This document shows, one piece after another, positions 34,489 through 42,072 of a stretch of 42,072 bases of DNA (positions are counted from its first letter, which is position 1; each line of letters opens with the position of its first letter). Position numbers and translations under genes: made by a program. Below the pieces are notes generated by a model, which did not search any database, was not told the DNA's origin, and saw nothing but the letters and a program-made list of their open reading frames with translations. The stretch is from assembly GCA_022705325.1 (NCBI GenBank), contig JAKJER010000052.1, positions 1-42,072 on the forward strand. The letters are read 5' to 3'. Source of the DNA: Planctomycetota bacterium. Lineage in GTDB: Bacteria; Planctomycetota; Phycisphaerae; SM23-33.

Positions 34489-35577
34489 ATGTTTCGCACA
34501 AAGAAAATCTGGGTCCTGCTGCTGGTGGCCGCGGCGCTGCTGGTCGGCGTGATGGCCCTGGTCGGGCTGGAGAAGACGTGGCGGGCGGTGCTCCAGGCGG
34601 GCCTGCCGGCCTTCCTGTCCACCGGCGCATGCATGCTCCTGCTGGTTCTCGTGCAGGCGGCGGCGTGGCAGTACCTCAACGGGGGCGTGGGGCACAAGGT
34701 GCCCTACCATGTGCTGCTGGAGGCCATGGTGGTCGGCCAGGCGGGCAACACCCTGACGCCCTCGACGTATTTGGGGGGCGAGCCGGCGCGGGTCTTGTAC
34801 GTGGGCAGGCGGACGGGGCTGAGATACCAGGAACTCACGGGCACGGTGCTGCTGAGCAAGTACCTCGAGGCGGTGAGCTTCGTGGGCTTCCTGTTGTTGT
34901 GCGCGGGGGCGGCCATCGAGCGTTTCCACCACATGCTCTTCGAGGGTGCGGGCTTGTTCCTGGGCGTGACGCTGCTGATCGTACTGGCGCTGCTGGTGAC
35001 GCTGGCGGTCTCGCTGGTGATGACGCTTCAGCGCGGCTGGACGCCGCTGGCGGCCGTAATGCTCGGGGCCGAGCGGCTGCGATTCTTCCCCACGCGGATG
35101 CGCCGCCTGCGCAGGCGGACCGTGGGCGTGGAGAAGCAGGCCTCGCGGGTGTGGCGACAGGAGGAGAGGCTGATCCTGCCGGCGATCCTGCTGTACTTCG
35201 TGACGCACGTGGTGATGTTCGTCAAGCCGCTGGCGTTCTTCTGGCTGGGTTGGCGCCTGGGGCTGGACCTGCCCGAGCTGGCGCTGATCTTCGTGACCAG
35301 CCAGGTGCTGCTGGCCTTCCAACTCACCCCCAGCGGCGTGGGCACGCTGGACGGCGGGCTGATCGGCATGCTCACGCTGGCCGGCGTGCGGGTCGCCGAC
35401 CCGCAGGTGGCGGCTTACCTGCTGTCGCTGCGGTTCTGGGACTTCGTCATCATCGCCCTGGGGGCGTTCTTCGCCGCCCGCGCCGGCGCCCAACTGCTCG
35501 CCCAGCCCATGCCGGGAGTGGAAGAAGGCGACGAGCAGAAGGACACAAAGGACTACAAGGACCCCAAGGACGCATAG
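34489..35577 (+). CDS. LPG-synthase-TM/UPF0104 (flippase-like) membrane protein
   Basis: 362 aa from ATG 34489 (MFRTKKIWVLLLVAAALLVG); in-frame upstream codons do not extend the first helix and were not used. About eight membrane helices. Family blocks: EAMVVGQAGNTLTPSTYLGGEPARVLYV, GTVLLSKYLEAVSFV, and FQLTPSGVGTLDGGLIGML near the end. The family includes the membrane half of MprF (lysyl-PG synthase) and AglD-type proteins that move or modify lipid-linked groups. No aminoacyl-transfer domain is attached. Oddity: the last 12 residues, KDTKDYKDPKDA, are encoded by a 9-bp DNA repeat (35539-35574), not by family sequence. Confidence 0.85.
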   Translation: MFRTKKIWVLLLVAAALLVGVMALVGLEKTWRAVLQAGLPAFLSTGACMLLLVLVQAAAWQYLNGGVGHKVPYHVLLEAMVVGQAGNTLTPSTYLGGEPARVLYVGRRTGLRYQELTGTVLLSKYLEAVSFVGFLLLCAGAAIERFHHMLFEGAGLFLGVTLLIVLALLVTLAVSLVMTLQRGWTPLAAVMLGAERLRFFPTRMRRLRRRTVGVEKQASRVWRQEERLILPAILLYFVTHVVMFVKPLAFFWLGWRLGLDLPELALIFVTSQVLLAFQLTPSGVGTLDGGLIGMLTLAGVRVADPQVAAYLLSLRFWDFVIIALGAFFAARAGAQLLAQPMPGVEEGDEQKDTKDYKDPKDA

Positions 35578-35622
35578 GTGCTTCTGGTCCTTGTAGTCCT
35601 TGTAGCCCTTGTAGTCCTTGCA
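35539..35622. repeat. Inverted 9-bp arrays forming a long hairpin at two convergent gene ends
   Basis: Left array, four AAGGACNNN units (35539-35574), codes for the tail of the preceding gene and ends at its TAG. Right array, GTCCTTGTA GTCCTTGTA GCCCTTGTA GTCCTTGCA (35587-35622), is the inverse. AAGGACTACAAGGACC (35548-35563) pairs perfectly with GGTCCTTGTAGTCCTT (35586-35601), a 16-bp stem. It lies between convergent genes and could serve as a bidirectional terminator. Confidence 0.7.
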
Positions 35623-35635
35623 GTCGTTTCGGCCT

Positions 35636-37414
35636 TTACCGCCAGAAGTAGTGCCAGGTGTATCCCAGTTCGGCGCTCTTGGTGGGCTCCAGCGTCAGCT
35701 TCCACGTCACGCGACCCACGCCGTTGAAGTGGCGCCACCAGTACGGCCAGTTGTACCAGCCCCACCAGTGCGGGTGCGAGTACGAGCGGCCGTACGCCTC
35801 GTCCTCGATCACGTTGACCATCTCGACCTTGCCGTCATGCGTGGCCTCCGTGACGTTGCCCAGCACGTTGCGGACGACCTCCAACTCCACCGGCACGTCG
35901 CGGTAGTTGGTCAGCTTGATCGTGCCGGCCAGGGCCACGCGGGCGTACTGGTGCCCGTCCCAGACATGGGCGTTGGGAGTGCGCATGGTCTCCGTGTCGG
36001 TCTTCTTGACGCGGACGTCGACAGCCGCCGTCACCTCCAGGTCCGTCTCGGACCCGACGGAGGTGTAGGTCATCATGCCCTGGGCCAGCACGCGGTCGCC
36101 GCGGATGATCAGCGCGGGGGCGGTGGTCAGCGGGTACTTGGACTTGTTGGTCAGCCGGATGACGTGCATGACCTTCGGCGCCGCCAGCAGGCGGGCGATC
36201 TCGGCCTGCTGCTGCGTGTTGAAGTTGCGGTAGACCTCCGGAGGAGGCACGAAGGGCATGTCCAGCGTGAACACGTCCCTGTAGGGCAGCGTGAACTCCG
36301 CCACCGGCACGACCATCCGCTGGCCCTTGCGGAGACTGACATGGTTGACGCTGAAGACGTAGAGGTCCTCGGCCTTCTCCGCGCCGCCGACCTCCGGGCC
36401 CAGGTCCAGCGGGGGCGGCTGGTCCGGCTGGGGACGTCGCCCGCGGTATTCGCCCATGCGGGCGGTCTGGGTCATGATGGCGTTGGAAAGCATCTGCGAG
36501 CCGACCTGGTCTTCCTGGAAGTACTGCGACAGGCGGGCCACCGTCGCCTGGAGCGACATGGGGTCCACCGTGTCCTTGAAGGCGAAGGTGGGCACGCCGA
36601 TCACCAGGTTGCACGTCACGTCTTCCAGGTCGGTCAGCTCGTTGATGAGGGTGGCCTGGAGCTGGACCTTGGCCTGCCCCTGCCCGTCGAGCGTGACCTT
36701 GTAGTTGGGGATCCACCGGATGCCTCGCTGGACGTACATCAGGCCCACGTCCACCTTGGCAGCCGCCTGGCCCTGCCAAGCGAACTTGAGCGTCAGCAGG
36801 TTGCGGAACTCCTCGTGGGCCAGTTTCGACTTGGGCGGGTCCTTGAACGTCACGGCCTGGATGCGGGCCAGCGGAACGGCCTTGACGCCCCGGGCCGTCT
36901 TCAGCAGCACCAGTTCGCCCCGGACGGGCAGCTTCTCGCCGGTGTTGGGGGGACTAATCGCCTCGAGCTCCTCGCCGCTCTGGACGGGAACCGAGACGAT
37001 CGTCGCCTCGTACGGCTCGGGCGGGACCGTCGCGCCCGCGTGCGGGGCCTCGGTGATGACGGCGGCCGCCCCCACGTTCGCCTCGATCAAATCCCGCAGC
37101 GCCAGCGCCGTCCGGTCGATCTGGACCTTTCGCTGCCCGGCCGTCACGGCCGTCAGCTTGGCGGCCTTGTCCGCCGAGAAAGGCCAGAACGTCCCCAGCA
37201 CCGGGGCGGGCAGGTAGTCCAGCACGACGTTGCCGCGCGCGTCGGTCGCCATCCGCCCCTGGTGAATCACGTACGCGTGCCCGTCCTTGAAGACGGTCAC
37301 TTCCTTGACGGGCATCTTGGCCAGGGCCCCCAACGGCTGGGCCGGGTCCGCCCAGGCCGCCCAGGGCGCCGCCAGAATCGCCACCGCCACAGCGACCAGA
37401 ATGCTCTTGTTCAT
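35636..37414 (-). CDS. Secreted DUF4139-type protein with Trp-rich C-terminus
   Basis: 592 aa from ATG 37414, with AAAGGA about 8 bases upstream; the upstream open frame covers a repeat and is ignored. Signal peptide to about residue 22 (ILVAVAVAILAAPWAAWA). The core has KEVTVFKDGHAYVIHQG, and then the DUF4139 hallmark YVQRGIRWIPNYKVTLDG followed by ATLINELTDLEDVTCNLVIG. A glycine/proline-rich linker (RRPQPDQPPPLDLGPE) splits the middle. The C-terminus contains HPHWWGWYNWPYWWRHFNG, an aromatic cluster that may stack on sugars. DUF4139 proteins have no settled function. Co-directional with the beta-propeller and S55 genes upstream. Confidence 0.8.
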   Translation of the reverse strand: MNKSILVAVAVAILAAPWAAWADPAQPLGALAKMPVKEVTVFKDGHAYVIHQGRMATDARGNVVLDYLPAPVLGTFWPFSADKAAKLTAVTAGQRKVQIDRTALALRDLIEANVGAAAVITEAPHAGATVPPEPYEATIVSVPVQSGEELEAISPPNTGEKLPVRGELVLLKTARGVKAVPLARIQAVTFKDPPKSKLAHEEFRNLLTLKFAWQGQAAAKVDVGLMYVQRGIRWIPNYKVTLDGQGQAKVQLQATLINELTDLEDVTCNLVIGVPTFAFKDTVDPMSLQATVARLSQYFQEDQVGSQMLSNAIMTQTARMGEYRGRRPQPDQPPPLDLGPEVGGAEKAEDLYVFSVNHVSLRKGQRMVVPVAEFTLPYRDVFTLDMPFVPPPEVYRNFNTQQQAEIARLLAAPKVMHVIRLTNKSKYPLTTAPALIIRGDRVLAQGMMTYTSVGSETDLEVTAAVDVRVKKTDTETMRTPNAHVWDGHQYARVALAGTIKLTNYRDVPVELEVVRNVLGNVTEATHDGKVEMVNVIEDEAYGRSYSHPHWWGWYNWPYWWRHFNGVGRVTWKLTLEPTKSAELGYTWHYFWR

Positions 37415-37490
37415 GGCTGTTCCTTTCTGCTGAGTGTCTGCAGATATAGTCGCTCGAAATGCCCGCCCGGATGTAACGAGTTCGTAAAAG

Positions 37491-37593
37491 CAGTAGCCAG
37501 TAGCCGGCAGCCAGTATCCGGTGGCCACCGATTACGGGACCACTACTTACGGGCTACTGACTGCGGGCCACTGGCTACTGACGACTGGCTGCC
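37491..37593. repeat. 7-bp-period inverted repeat between minus-strand genes
   Basis: Heptads CAGTAGC CAGTAGC CGGCAGC CAGTATC CGGTGGC (37491-37525) face the inverse series GCTACTG ACTGCGG GCCACTG GCTACTG ACGACTG GCTGCC (37553-37592). The two halves can fold into a large imperfect hairpin. It fills most of the 182-base gap between the beta-propeller gene and the DUF4139 gene. Heptameric arrays differ in period from the two 9-bp arrays. Confidence 0.65.
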
Positions 37594-37596
37594 AAC

Positions 37597-40023
37597 TCAG
37601 CGCGTTACGGTCACCGTCGTGTAGCCCGTGTTCTCGTACAGGTCGGTCACGCGCACGGTAATCACGTGCGTGCCCTTCTCCAGGTCCTCGGTCTGGAAGG
37701 AGAAGCTCTCCTTCTGGCTGTCGCAGATGCCGTCGGCGGGCAGGACGGCCGTCCACTCGTCATTGCCGTCGACGCTGTAGTGGATGGCGGTGATCCGGCT
37801 GACGGCCTCGTTGGCCGTGCCGCGAAGAGAGGCCTTGTTGCCGTCGAGCTTGGCGGCCAGGTCCCCCACCGTCGGGGCGGAGTTGTCGACCACGACCGGC
37901 TCGCTCAGGCGCACGGCCTCGAGCGCCTGCCCGGGCGGGTTGTTGGGCGAGTCATTGGCGGTGATCCGAAGTTCGTAGACGCCGTCGCCGACCGTGCGGG
38001 TGTCCCAGATGTAACGGGGCTCGGCGAGCTTCTTGGCGATCTTGACCCAGGCCTGCTGGTCCAGGCGGCGGCACTCGATGTCGAACGCGAGCTGGTCCTG
38101 GTTGCCGTCGCCGGCGCGGATCATGACGTGGCGATAGACCTTGGGGCCGATGTCCTTGAGGCTCTGGTCCGCGCCCCGGGCCGACGGCATGACCATCACG
38201 CCGCTGACTTCCGGGGGCAGGTTGGCCGTCTGGTAGATCACCTGGAGCTGGCGGACGATCGGGGCCTTGCCCCCGGCGGATTGGAACGTCAGGCGATACT
38301 GCAGGAACCGGCCCGGCGGGCTGGTCACCGCGAGGAAGTCGCCATTGACCGCCTGCTCATTGGACCAGGACGACCAGGTCTTGTCATCGACCTTGGCGAC
38401 GTTGCCGCTGCGGGTGGCCAGCGTGAGCTTGGCCCCGCCCTCCATGTGGGCGGTGAGTTGCACCGTGCCCCAGCGGGCGATCTGGGCGGCGTCCAGGGCC
38501 GTCGAGGTGAAGGTCCCCTTGGCGGCCACGCCCGTGCCCAGGTGGGCCAACGAGCCGCGATTGCTCGTGCCCAGGATGATGCGACCGTCCGCCCCGGCGG
38601 CCAGGGCGGTGACGGCCTTGGCCTCGGTGTCGGCGAGTTGGACGATCTCCTCGGCGTCGGGGTCGATCGTGTACACCGCGCCCGCGTTGCCCGTGCCGAC
38701 GATCAGCCGCCCGTCGAGCCGGATCATGGACAGGATGGCGACGGGCCGGCGGAAAACGGTGTGGACGAGCCCGTCCTTGTCGATGAGGTACACGGCGTTG
38801 CCGGCCTGCTGTGCGGGCGGCTGGGCGCCTTGCGGCTGGGGCGCCGGCGCGCCGCCGGCGGGCGGGCCCTGACGCACGATGACCATGCCGGGACGAGTGG
38901 GCACGGGTTTGGGGGCCGCCGGCGCCGCCGATCTGGAGGCCGTGGCGGACTGGGGCTCGGCGGCCGGACGCGTGGTGGGCAGCCTGACGGCCGCCGCAGG
39001 CGCCGCCGCCGGAGCGCCTACCTCGCCCGCGGGTTTGGCGGGAGCGGGCTTGCCCGCGGGGGCGGACGGCCTGCCACCGGATGCGTCGCCTCCGGCGGGC
39101 TGGGTCGTGGGCGCGTCCTTCTTCTCGGCTGCGGGGGCGTCGGCCTTCGGGGCGGGCTTGGCGGGTTTGCTGGCCGAGGCCGTCGCGGGCCGGCCCGCAC
39201 GTTCCGTGCTGGGCGGCGTGGCGCCGTCGGAGGCCACCTTCGCCAGGTCCGCCGTCGCCGCGTACACGCCCCCGCCCGGACGCACGGCCAGGGCGGCGAT
39301 TTCCTTTTCGGTCGCGTCCAGAACGATCCGTCCGGCCTTTCGAGCCAGGTCGATCTCGACGACCAGGCCCTCGGTGTCGGTGCCGGCGTAAAGCAGTCCG
39401 CCCTCGGCCCGCGCCAGGCAGAGCACGTTCTTGGCCAGCTCGCCCGCCTCCCACAGGACGCTGGCCTTGCCTGCCTTGTCGATCGCGAACACCTTGCCTT
39501 CGTTTCCGGTGGCGGCATAGAGCGTGCCGTCCGGCCCGTTCTCCAGGGCCCACACGTACAGGACCTTCGGGTCGGTCCAGATCTTGGCGACCTTGCCGGC
39601 CGGGTCGATCCGATAGACGCCCGCCCCCTTGCCGCCCGTGCCGGCCAGCAGGTCCTTGCCCGAGCGGACCAGGCAGGTGACGATGGTTCCCGGCGGCCGG
39701 GCCAGCTCCACCAGCTTGTCCTTCTCCAGGCGGTAGACGATGTTCTTGTCGCCGGCGGCGACGAAGACGCCCTTGCCGTCGCCCACCACCGCCGAGACCA
39801 CCGCCGGGGCGTCGTCGGCCTTCACGACGACCGTCATCTCGCGACCAAGCGTGAGTTCGCCCTGGCTGGTGACGACCGTCGCCTCGGTCTTGCCCTGCGC
39901 GAAGTCGGCCTCGCTGGTGTGGTTCCAGGCAGCCGGGCGCACGCCCAGCGCCGGCATGCACGCCAACAGGACCGCCGTCATCAAGCCGCCCGCCACCATC
40001 CGCCGATTCGTATTGATCTTCAT
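37597..40023 (-). CDS. Secreted beta-propeller protein with Ig/Fn-like C-terminus
   Basis: 808 aa from ATG 40023 (MKINTNRRMVAGGLMTAVLLACMPALG, a signal peptide) with AGGGA just upstream. Residues ~45-260 contain repeated propeller blades: VYRLEKDKLVELARPPGTIVTCLV, GVYRIDPAGKVAKIWTDP, KVFAIDKAGKASVLWEAGELAKNVLCLA, LVVEIDLARKAGRIVLDATEKEIAALAV. A long Pro/Ala/Thr/Lys linker (~265-400) interrupts, then blades resume (VYLIDKDGLVHTVFRRPVAILSMI; VYTIDPDAEEIVQLADTEAKAVTALA). The last ~250 residues are beta-sandwich domains (FDIECRRLDQQAWVKIAK, YELRITANDSPNNPPG, GTHVITVRVTDLYENTGY). No catalytic residues; probably a binding or scaffolding protein. It follows the S55 peptidase gene by 70 bases. Confidence 0.83.
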   Translation of the reverse strand: MKINTNRRMVAGGLMTAVLLACMPALGVRPAAWNHTSEADFAQGKTEATVVTSQGELTLGREMTVVVKADDAPAVVSAVVGDGKGVFVAAGDKNIVYRLEKDKLVELARPPGTIVTCLVRSGKDLLAGTGGKGAGVYRIDPAGKVAKIWTDPKVLYVWALENGPDGTLYAATGNEGKVFAIDKAGKASVLWEAGELAKNVLCLARAEGGLLYAGTDTEGLVVEIDLARKAGRIVLDATEKEIAALAVRPGGGVYAATADLAKVASDGATPPSTERAGRPATASASKPAKPAPKADAPAAEKKDAPTTQPAGGDASGGRPSAPAGKPAPAKPAGEVGAPAAAPAAAVRLPTTRPAAEPQSATASRSAAPAAPKPVPTRPGMVIVRQGPPAGGAPAPQPQGAQPPAQQAGNAVYLIDKDGLVHTVFRRPVAILSMIRLDGRLIVGTGNAGAVYTIDPDAEEIVQLADTEAKAVTALAAGADGRIILGTSNRGSLAHLGTGVAAKGTFTSTALDAAQIARWGTVQLTAHMEGGAKLTLATRSGNVAKVDDKTWSSWSNEQAVNGDFLAVTSPPGRFLQYRLTFQSAGGKAPIVRQLQVIYQTANLPPEVSGVMVMPSARGADQSLKDIGPKVYRHVMIRAGDGNQDQLAFDIECRRLDQQAWVKIAKKLAEPRYIWDTRTVGDGVYELRITANDSPNNPPGQALEAVRLSEPVVVDNSAPTVGDLAAKLDGNKASLRGTANEAVSRITAIHYSVDGNDEWTAVLPADGICDSQKESFSFQTEDLEKGTHVITVRVTDLYENTGYTTVTVTR

Positions 40024-40093
40024 GTTCCCTGTCTTTTCCATGGGTCTCTTTGTTTGTCTTCGTGGTCCTGATGATCTCGGTGTCGTGGAAGTC

Positions 40094-42072
40094 CTACTTG
40101 CCTCGCAGGAGGGTCTGATCGATCTCCTTGCGGACCTCGAACTCGGCGACAGCCAACCCGTCCAGCACGAACTTCGTCCGCTGGGTCCGCTCGAGGGCAG
40201 AAGCATAGGCGTTGGCGTCGATCCGCCCGGCCTCGGCCAGCACAGCCGACCAGTGACTGGGCAGGTCGTCCAATTCACGTCGATCCAGGGCCAGCCCCTG
40301 TCGCCCCACGCCCATGCGGAGGTACAGGTCGCGGGCGTCGCCCTCGACCACCTCCTGGATGGCCGCGAACAGCTCCTGCATGTTGCGGGGGTCGAAGCGA
40401 TGCGGCTTCTCCGCCTGGAGACCCACCTTGGCCGCGGTGTTGCAGCAGACGATCAGCTTGTGCTTGCCCTCGGCCAAGTCGTCCGGCAGGACAAAGCGCA
40501 CGGGCAGGCTCGTGCGCTCGCCGCGGAACGGCAGGACGACGACCTCGCCCGTGAGGGTCTGGCCCGGCCGGTAGATCGCCCCGTCCAGCTTCAGGTCGAG
40601 GATCTTCGCCAGCGTCGAGCCTTCCTGGATGGTGATGTCCAGGTCGATGCTCCGCAGGTCGGCGGGCGGTCCGAACGGGTTGTTCAACAGCCCGGCGACG
40701 GCCCGCCCCAGGTCGCTGGCGGGCGAGCGAAGGTCGATCATGCTGGAGGTGTTCCTGGCCCGGTAGACGCCCAACGGGCCGAAGTCGATCTTCATGTCAT
40801 GCGTGACGGTGTGCAGTTCGGGAACCTCTTGCCAGGTGGTGGCCGAGTCGATCACCAGCATCCGCGTCAGGGCGGCGGTGAGCATGCGATGGCGGGCGAC
40901 CTGGTAGTGGAAGGTCCGCTTGCCGCCCATGCCCTTCCAGTCGACGTTCACGTTGAAGGGAACAAGCTGGGGCTTGCGCCCGACGATGCCGCAGACGCCG
41001 ACCTTCTCGTCGCACGAGAGGGTGCCCGTCAGATCGATGGTCGCCCCGAGTTTGAAGCTGCCCAGAATCGTCGCGATCACCCCGTGCACGTAGGCCGGGC
41101 CCATGGGCAGGTTGACCTCGCCCTCGCCGAACATGGCGTGTCCGAACGCCAGCACGCGGTCGCCCACCACCTCGGTTACGGTGCCCACGCCGCTCATGTC
41201 GGCGTCGCCGGTGACCAGCGCGACGGCGACCGCCGAACCGGGAGCGTAGTCGGGGCCCTTGCGGGCGGCCTTGTCGCCCGCGCTGACCCCCCCCGCCTGT
41301 ACGGGGACCAGCCCGGCCGGCTCGAACTCAGCCGCCAGGCGCCGCACGGTGCGCGGGTTGAGCCCGCGGACCATCAGCGGCGTGCTCAGCGGGGCCAGAC
41401 GAACGCCGGATTCGTCCTTCCGCGCGTCCGCCGCTTCGCCCCAGGCGACGGCGGAGAAATCCAGCTTGTGCGGGTCGAGGAAAGCCCTGGCGTGCTCGCC
41501 GCGGCCCAGGGGCCGGTGCCCCATCACGGCGGCGCCGGCGGACCAGGCCGCCTTGCCGTCCGCTGCGGGTGCTGCGCCGGAAGGCTTGGACGACGTTCCG
41601 CCCGATTCGCCGCCCGCGCCGGGCGCCTTCAGCGGGGCGATCCGTCCTTGCATGGCCGCCACCGCCAGCATCTGCGCGATCGGTTGAATGCCGCAGATGG
41701 GCTCCTTCTGGCCGCGCCAGCCGTAGGCCACCGCGCCGATCATGCGCTCCTTGCCGTCGTCGCCCGTCACATACACGGGCGAGCCGCTCATGCCGGCTAT
41801 CACGCCCGTATTCTCCAGGTTCTGCGTGGCCAGGCGGGCGAGAATCACGTCCTGATGCGGGTTCCAGTTCTTCATGACCGAGAGGATCTCGGCCTGGAAG
41901 ACCACGATCTGCGTGCCCTGCAAGACCGTCCGCCCGAAGCCCTTCTGCCCGCGGCGAAGCTTGGAGTGGTGAAGGTACTTGTCGCTTTTGAGGACGTACT
42001 GGTCGGCAGCCTCCAGGTAAGCCTCCCGCGAAGGCACGGCGTTGGCCCGCGCCTGGGCGGCCGGGGCGGGCG
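40094..42072 (-). CDS. SpoIVB/S55-type serine peptidase-like protein (5' end outside window)
   Basis: At least 659 codons are visible; the frame stays open to the right edge and the residues before MPSREAYLEAADQY (APAAQARANA) look like the end of a signal peptide, so the true start lies beyond 42072. The S55 core is clear: KGFGRTVLQGTQIVVFQAEILSVMKN, LARLATQNLENTGVIAGMSGSPVY (nucleophile Ser in GMSGSP), IGAVAYGW, and VGDRVLAFGHAMFGEGEVNLPMGPAYVHGVIA with the likely catalytic His. In Bacillus the SpoIVB peptidase triggers sigma-K activation; here, without sporulation genes, the target is unknown. The C-terminal ~200 residues (VVLPFRGERTSLPVRFVLPDDL) look like a beta-sandwich. Confidence 0.87.
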   Translation of the reverse strand, partial: PAPAAQARANAVPSREAYLEAADQYVLKSDKYLHHSKLRRGQKGFGRTVLQGTQIVVFQAEILSVMKNWNPHQDVILARLATQNLENTGVIAGMSGSPVYVTGDDGKERMIGAVAYGWRGQKEPICGIQPIAQMLAVAAMQGRIAPLKAPGAGGESGGTSSKPSGAAPAADGKAAWSAGAAVMGHRPLGRGEHARAFLDPHKLDFSAVAWGEAADARKDESGVRLAPLSTPLMVRGLNPRTVRRLAAEFEPAGLVPVQAGGVSAGDKAARKGPDYAPGSAVAVALVTGDADMSGVGTVTEVVGDRVLAFGHAMFGEGEVNLPMGPAYVHGVIATILGSFKLGATIDLTGTLSCDEKVGVCGIVGRKPQLVPFNVNVDWKGMGGKRTFHYQVARHRMLTAALTRMLVIDSATTWQEVPELHTVTHDMKIDFGPLGVYRARNTSSMIDLRSPASDLGRAVAGLLNNPFGPPADLRSIDLDITIQEGSTLAKILDLKLDGAIYRPGQTLTGEVVVLPFRGERTSLPVRFVLPDDLAEGKHKLIVCCNTAAKVGLQAEKPHRFDPRNMQELFAAIQEVVEGDARDLYLRMGVGRQGLALDRRELDDLPSHWSAVLAEAGRIDANAYASALERTQRTKFVLDGLAVAEFEVRKEIDQTLLRGK

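Noticed and set aside
35548..35574. FLAG-tag-like DYKD coding sequence as vector contamination
   Set aside because: The codons are part of a regular 9-bp genomic array with an inverse partner just downstream and a similar array near 29653.
37491..37593. CRISPR array
   Set aside because: Units are 7 bp with no spacers and are arranged as an inverted repeat; no cas genes are nearby.

Overview
This GC-rich window looks like a Planctomycetota chromosome, probably of the Phycisphaerae side. That is an inference from the gene families present: a Tat-exported sulfatase, a DUF1080 hydrolase, an exported right-handed beta-helix protein with a LamG domain, an SpoIVB/S55 peptidase, a DUF4159 protein and a DUF4139 protein. 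Many exported proteins also carry Thr/Ser-Arg/Gln-Pro-Ala linkers, and several genes have weak Shine-Dalgarno sequences. No phage, plasmid or CRISPR locus is visible.

Layout. (1) 1-3002 is an atypical left end. A lower-GC two-gene unit (an unknown exported protein and a PstS-like gene broken by an in-frame TAG) runs into about 1.2 kb of nested non-coding repeats. These have hairpins with CACCCCCAAGC arms and terminal inverted repeats. (2) 3003-9044 holds a duplicated LTxxQ (Spy/CpxP-like) protein, an M42 aminopeptidase, a beta-helix/LamG protein and a DUF1080 protein. (3) 9365-12734 is a co-directional run: lipoprotein, membrane-anchored TPR-like protein, corrinoid protein, RluA-type pseudouridine synthase. 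A tRNA-Val(CAC) with a clear promoter follows. (4) 13057-16520 encodes a secreted cystatin-like protein, two stand-alone response-regulator receivers, 5-formyl-THF cyclo-ligase and an unknown protein. (5) 16533-21723 is a minus-strand run: biotin synthase, GT4 glycosyltransferase, a six-TM protein and a sodium:solute symporter. The symporter is divergent from a tagaturonate epimerase (uxaE) across a palindrome-rich intergenic region. (6) 23398-28598 has an exported nucleosidase and two tandem paralogous secreted proteins. (7) 28798-35577 has a Cof-type HAD phosphatase, a sulfatase, a very unusual secreted fusion (zinc ribbons, trypsin-like protease, alpha-toroid, DUF4159) and an LPG-synthase-TM/UPF0104 membrane protein. 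(8) 35636-42072 is a minus-strand run of an S55 peptidase (cut by the window edge), a beta-propeller protein and a DUF4139 protein.

How the genes fit together. Symporter plus uxaE plus beta-helix protein plus sulfatase plus DUF1080 points to uptake and breakdown of sulfated or uronate-containing polysaccharides. A second theme is extracytoplasmic proteolysis and its control: a trypsin-like fusion, an S55 peptidase and a cystatin-like inhibitor. The most interesting items are the cystatin-like gene, the four-module protease fusion, the nested repeat island at 1834-2870, and short-period (9-bp and 7-bp) inverted arrays between genes, one of which encodes the C-terminus of a membrane protein.
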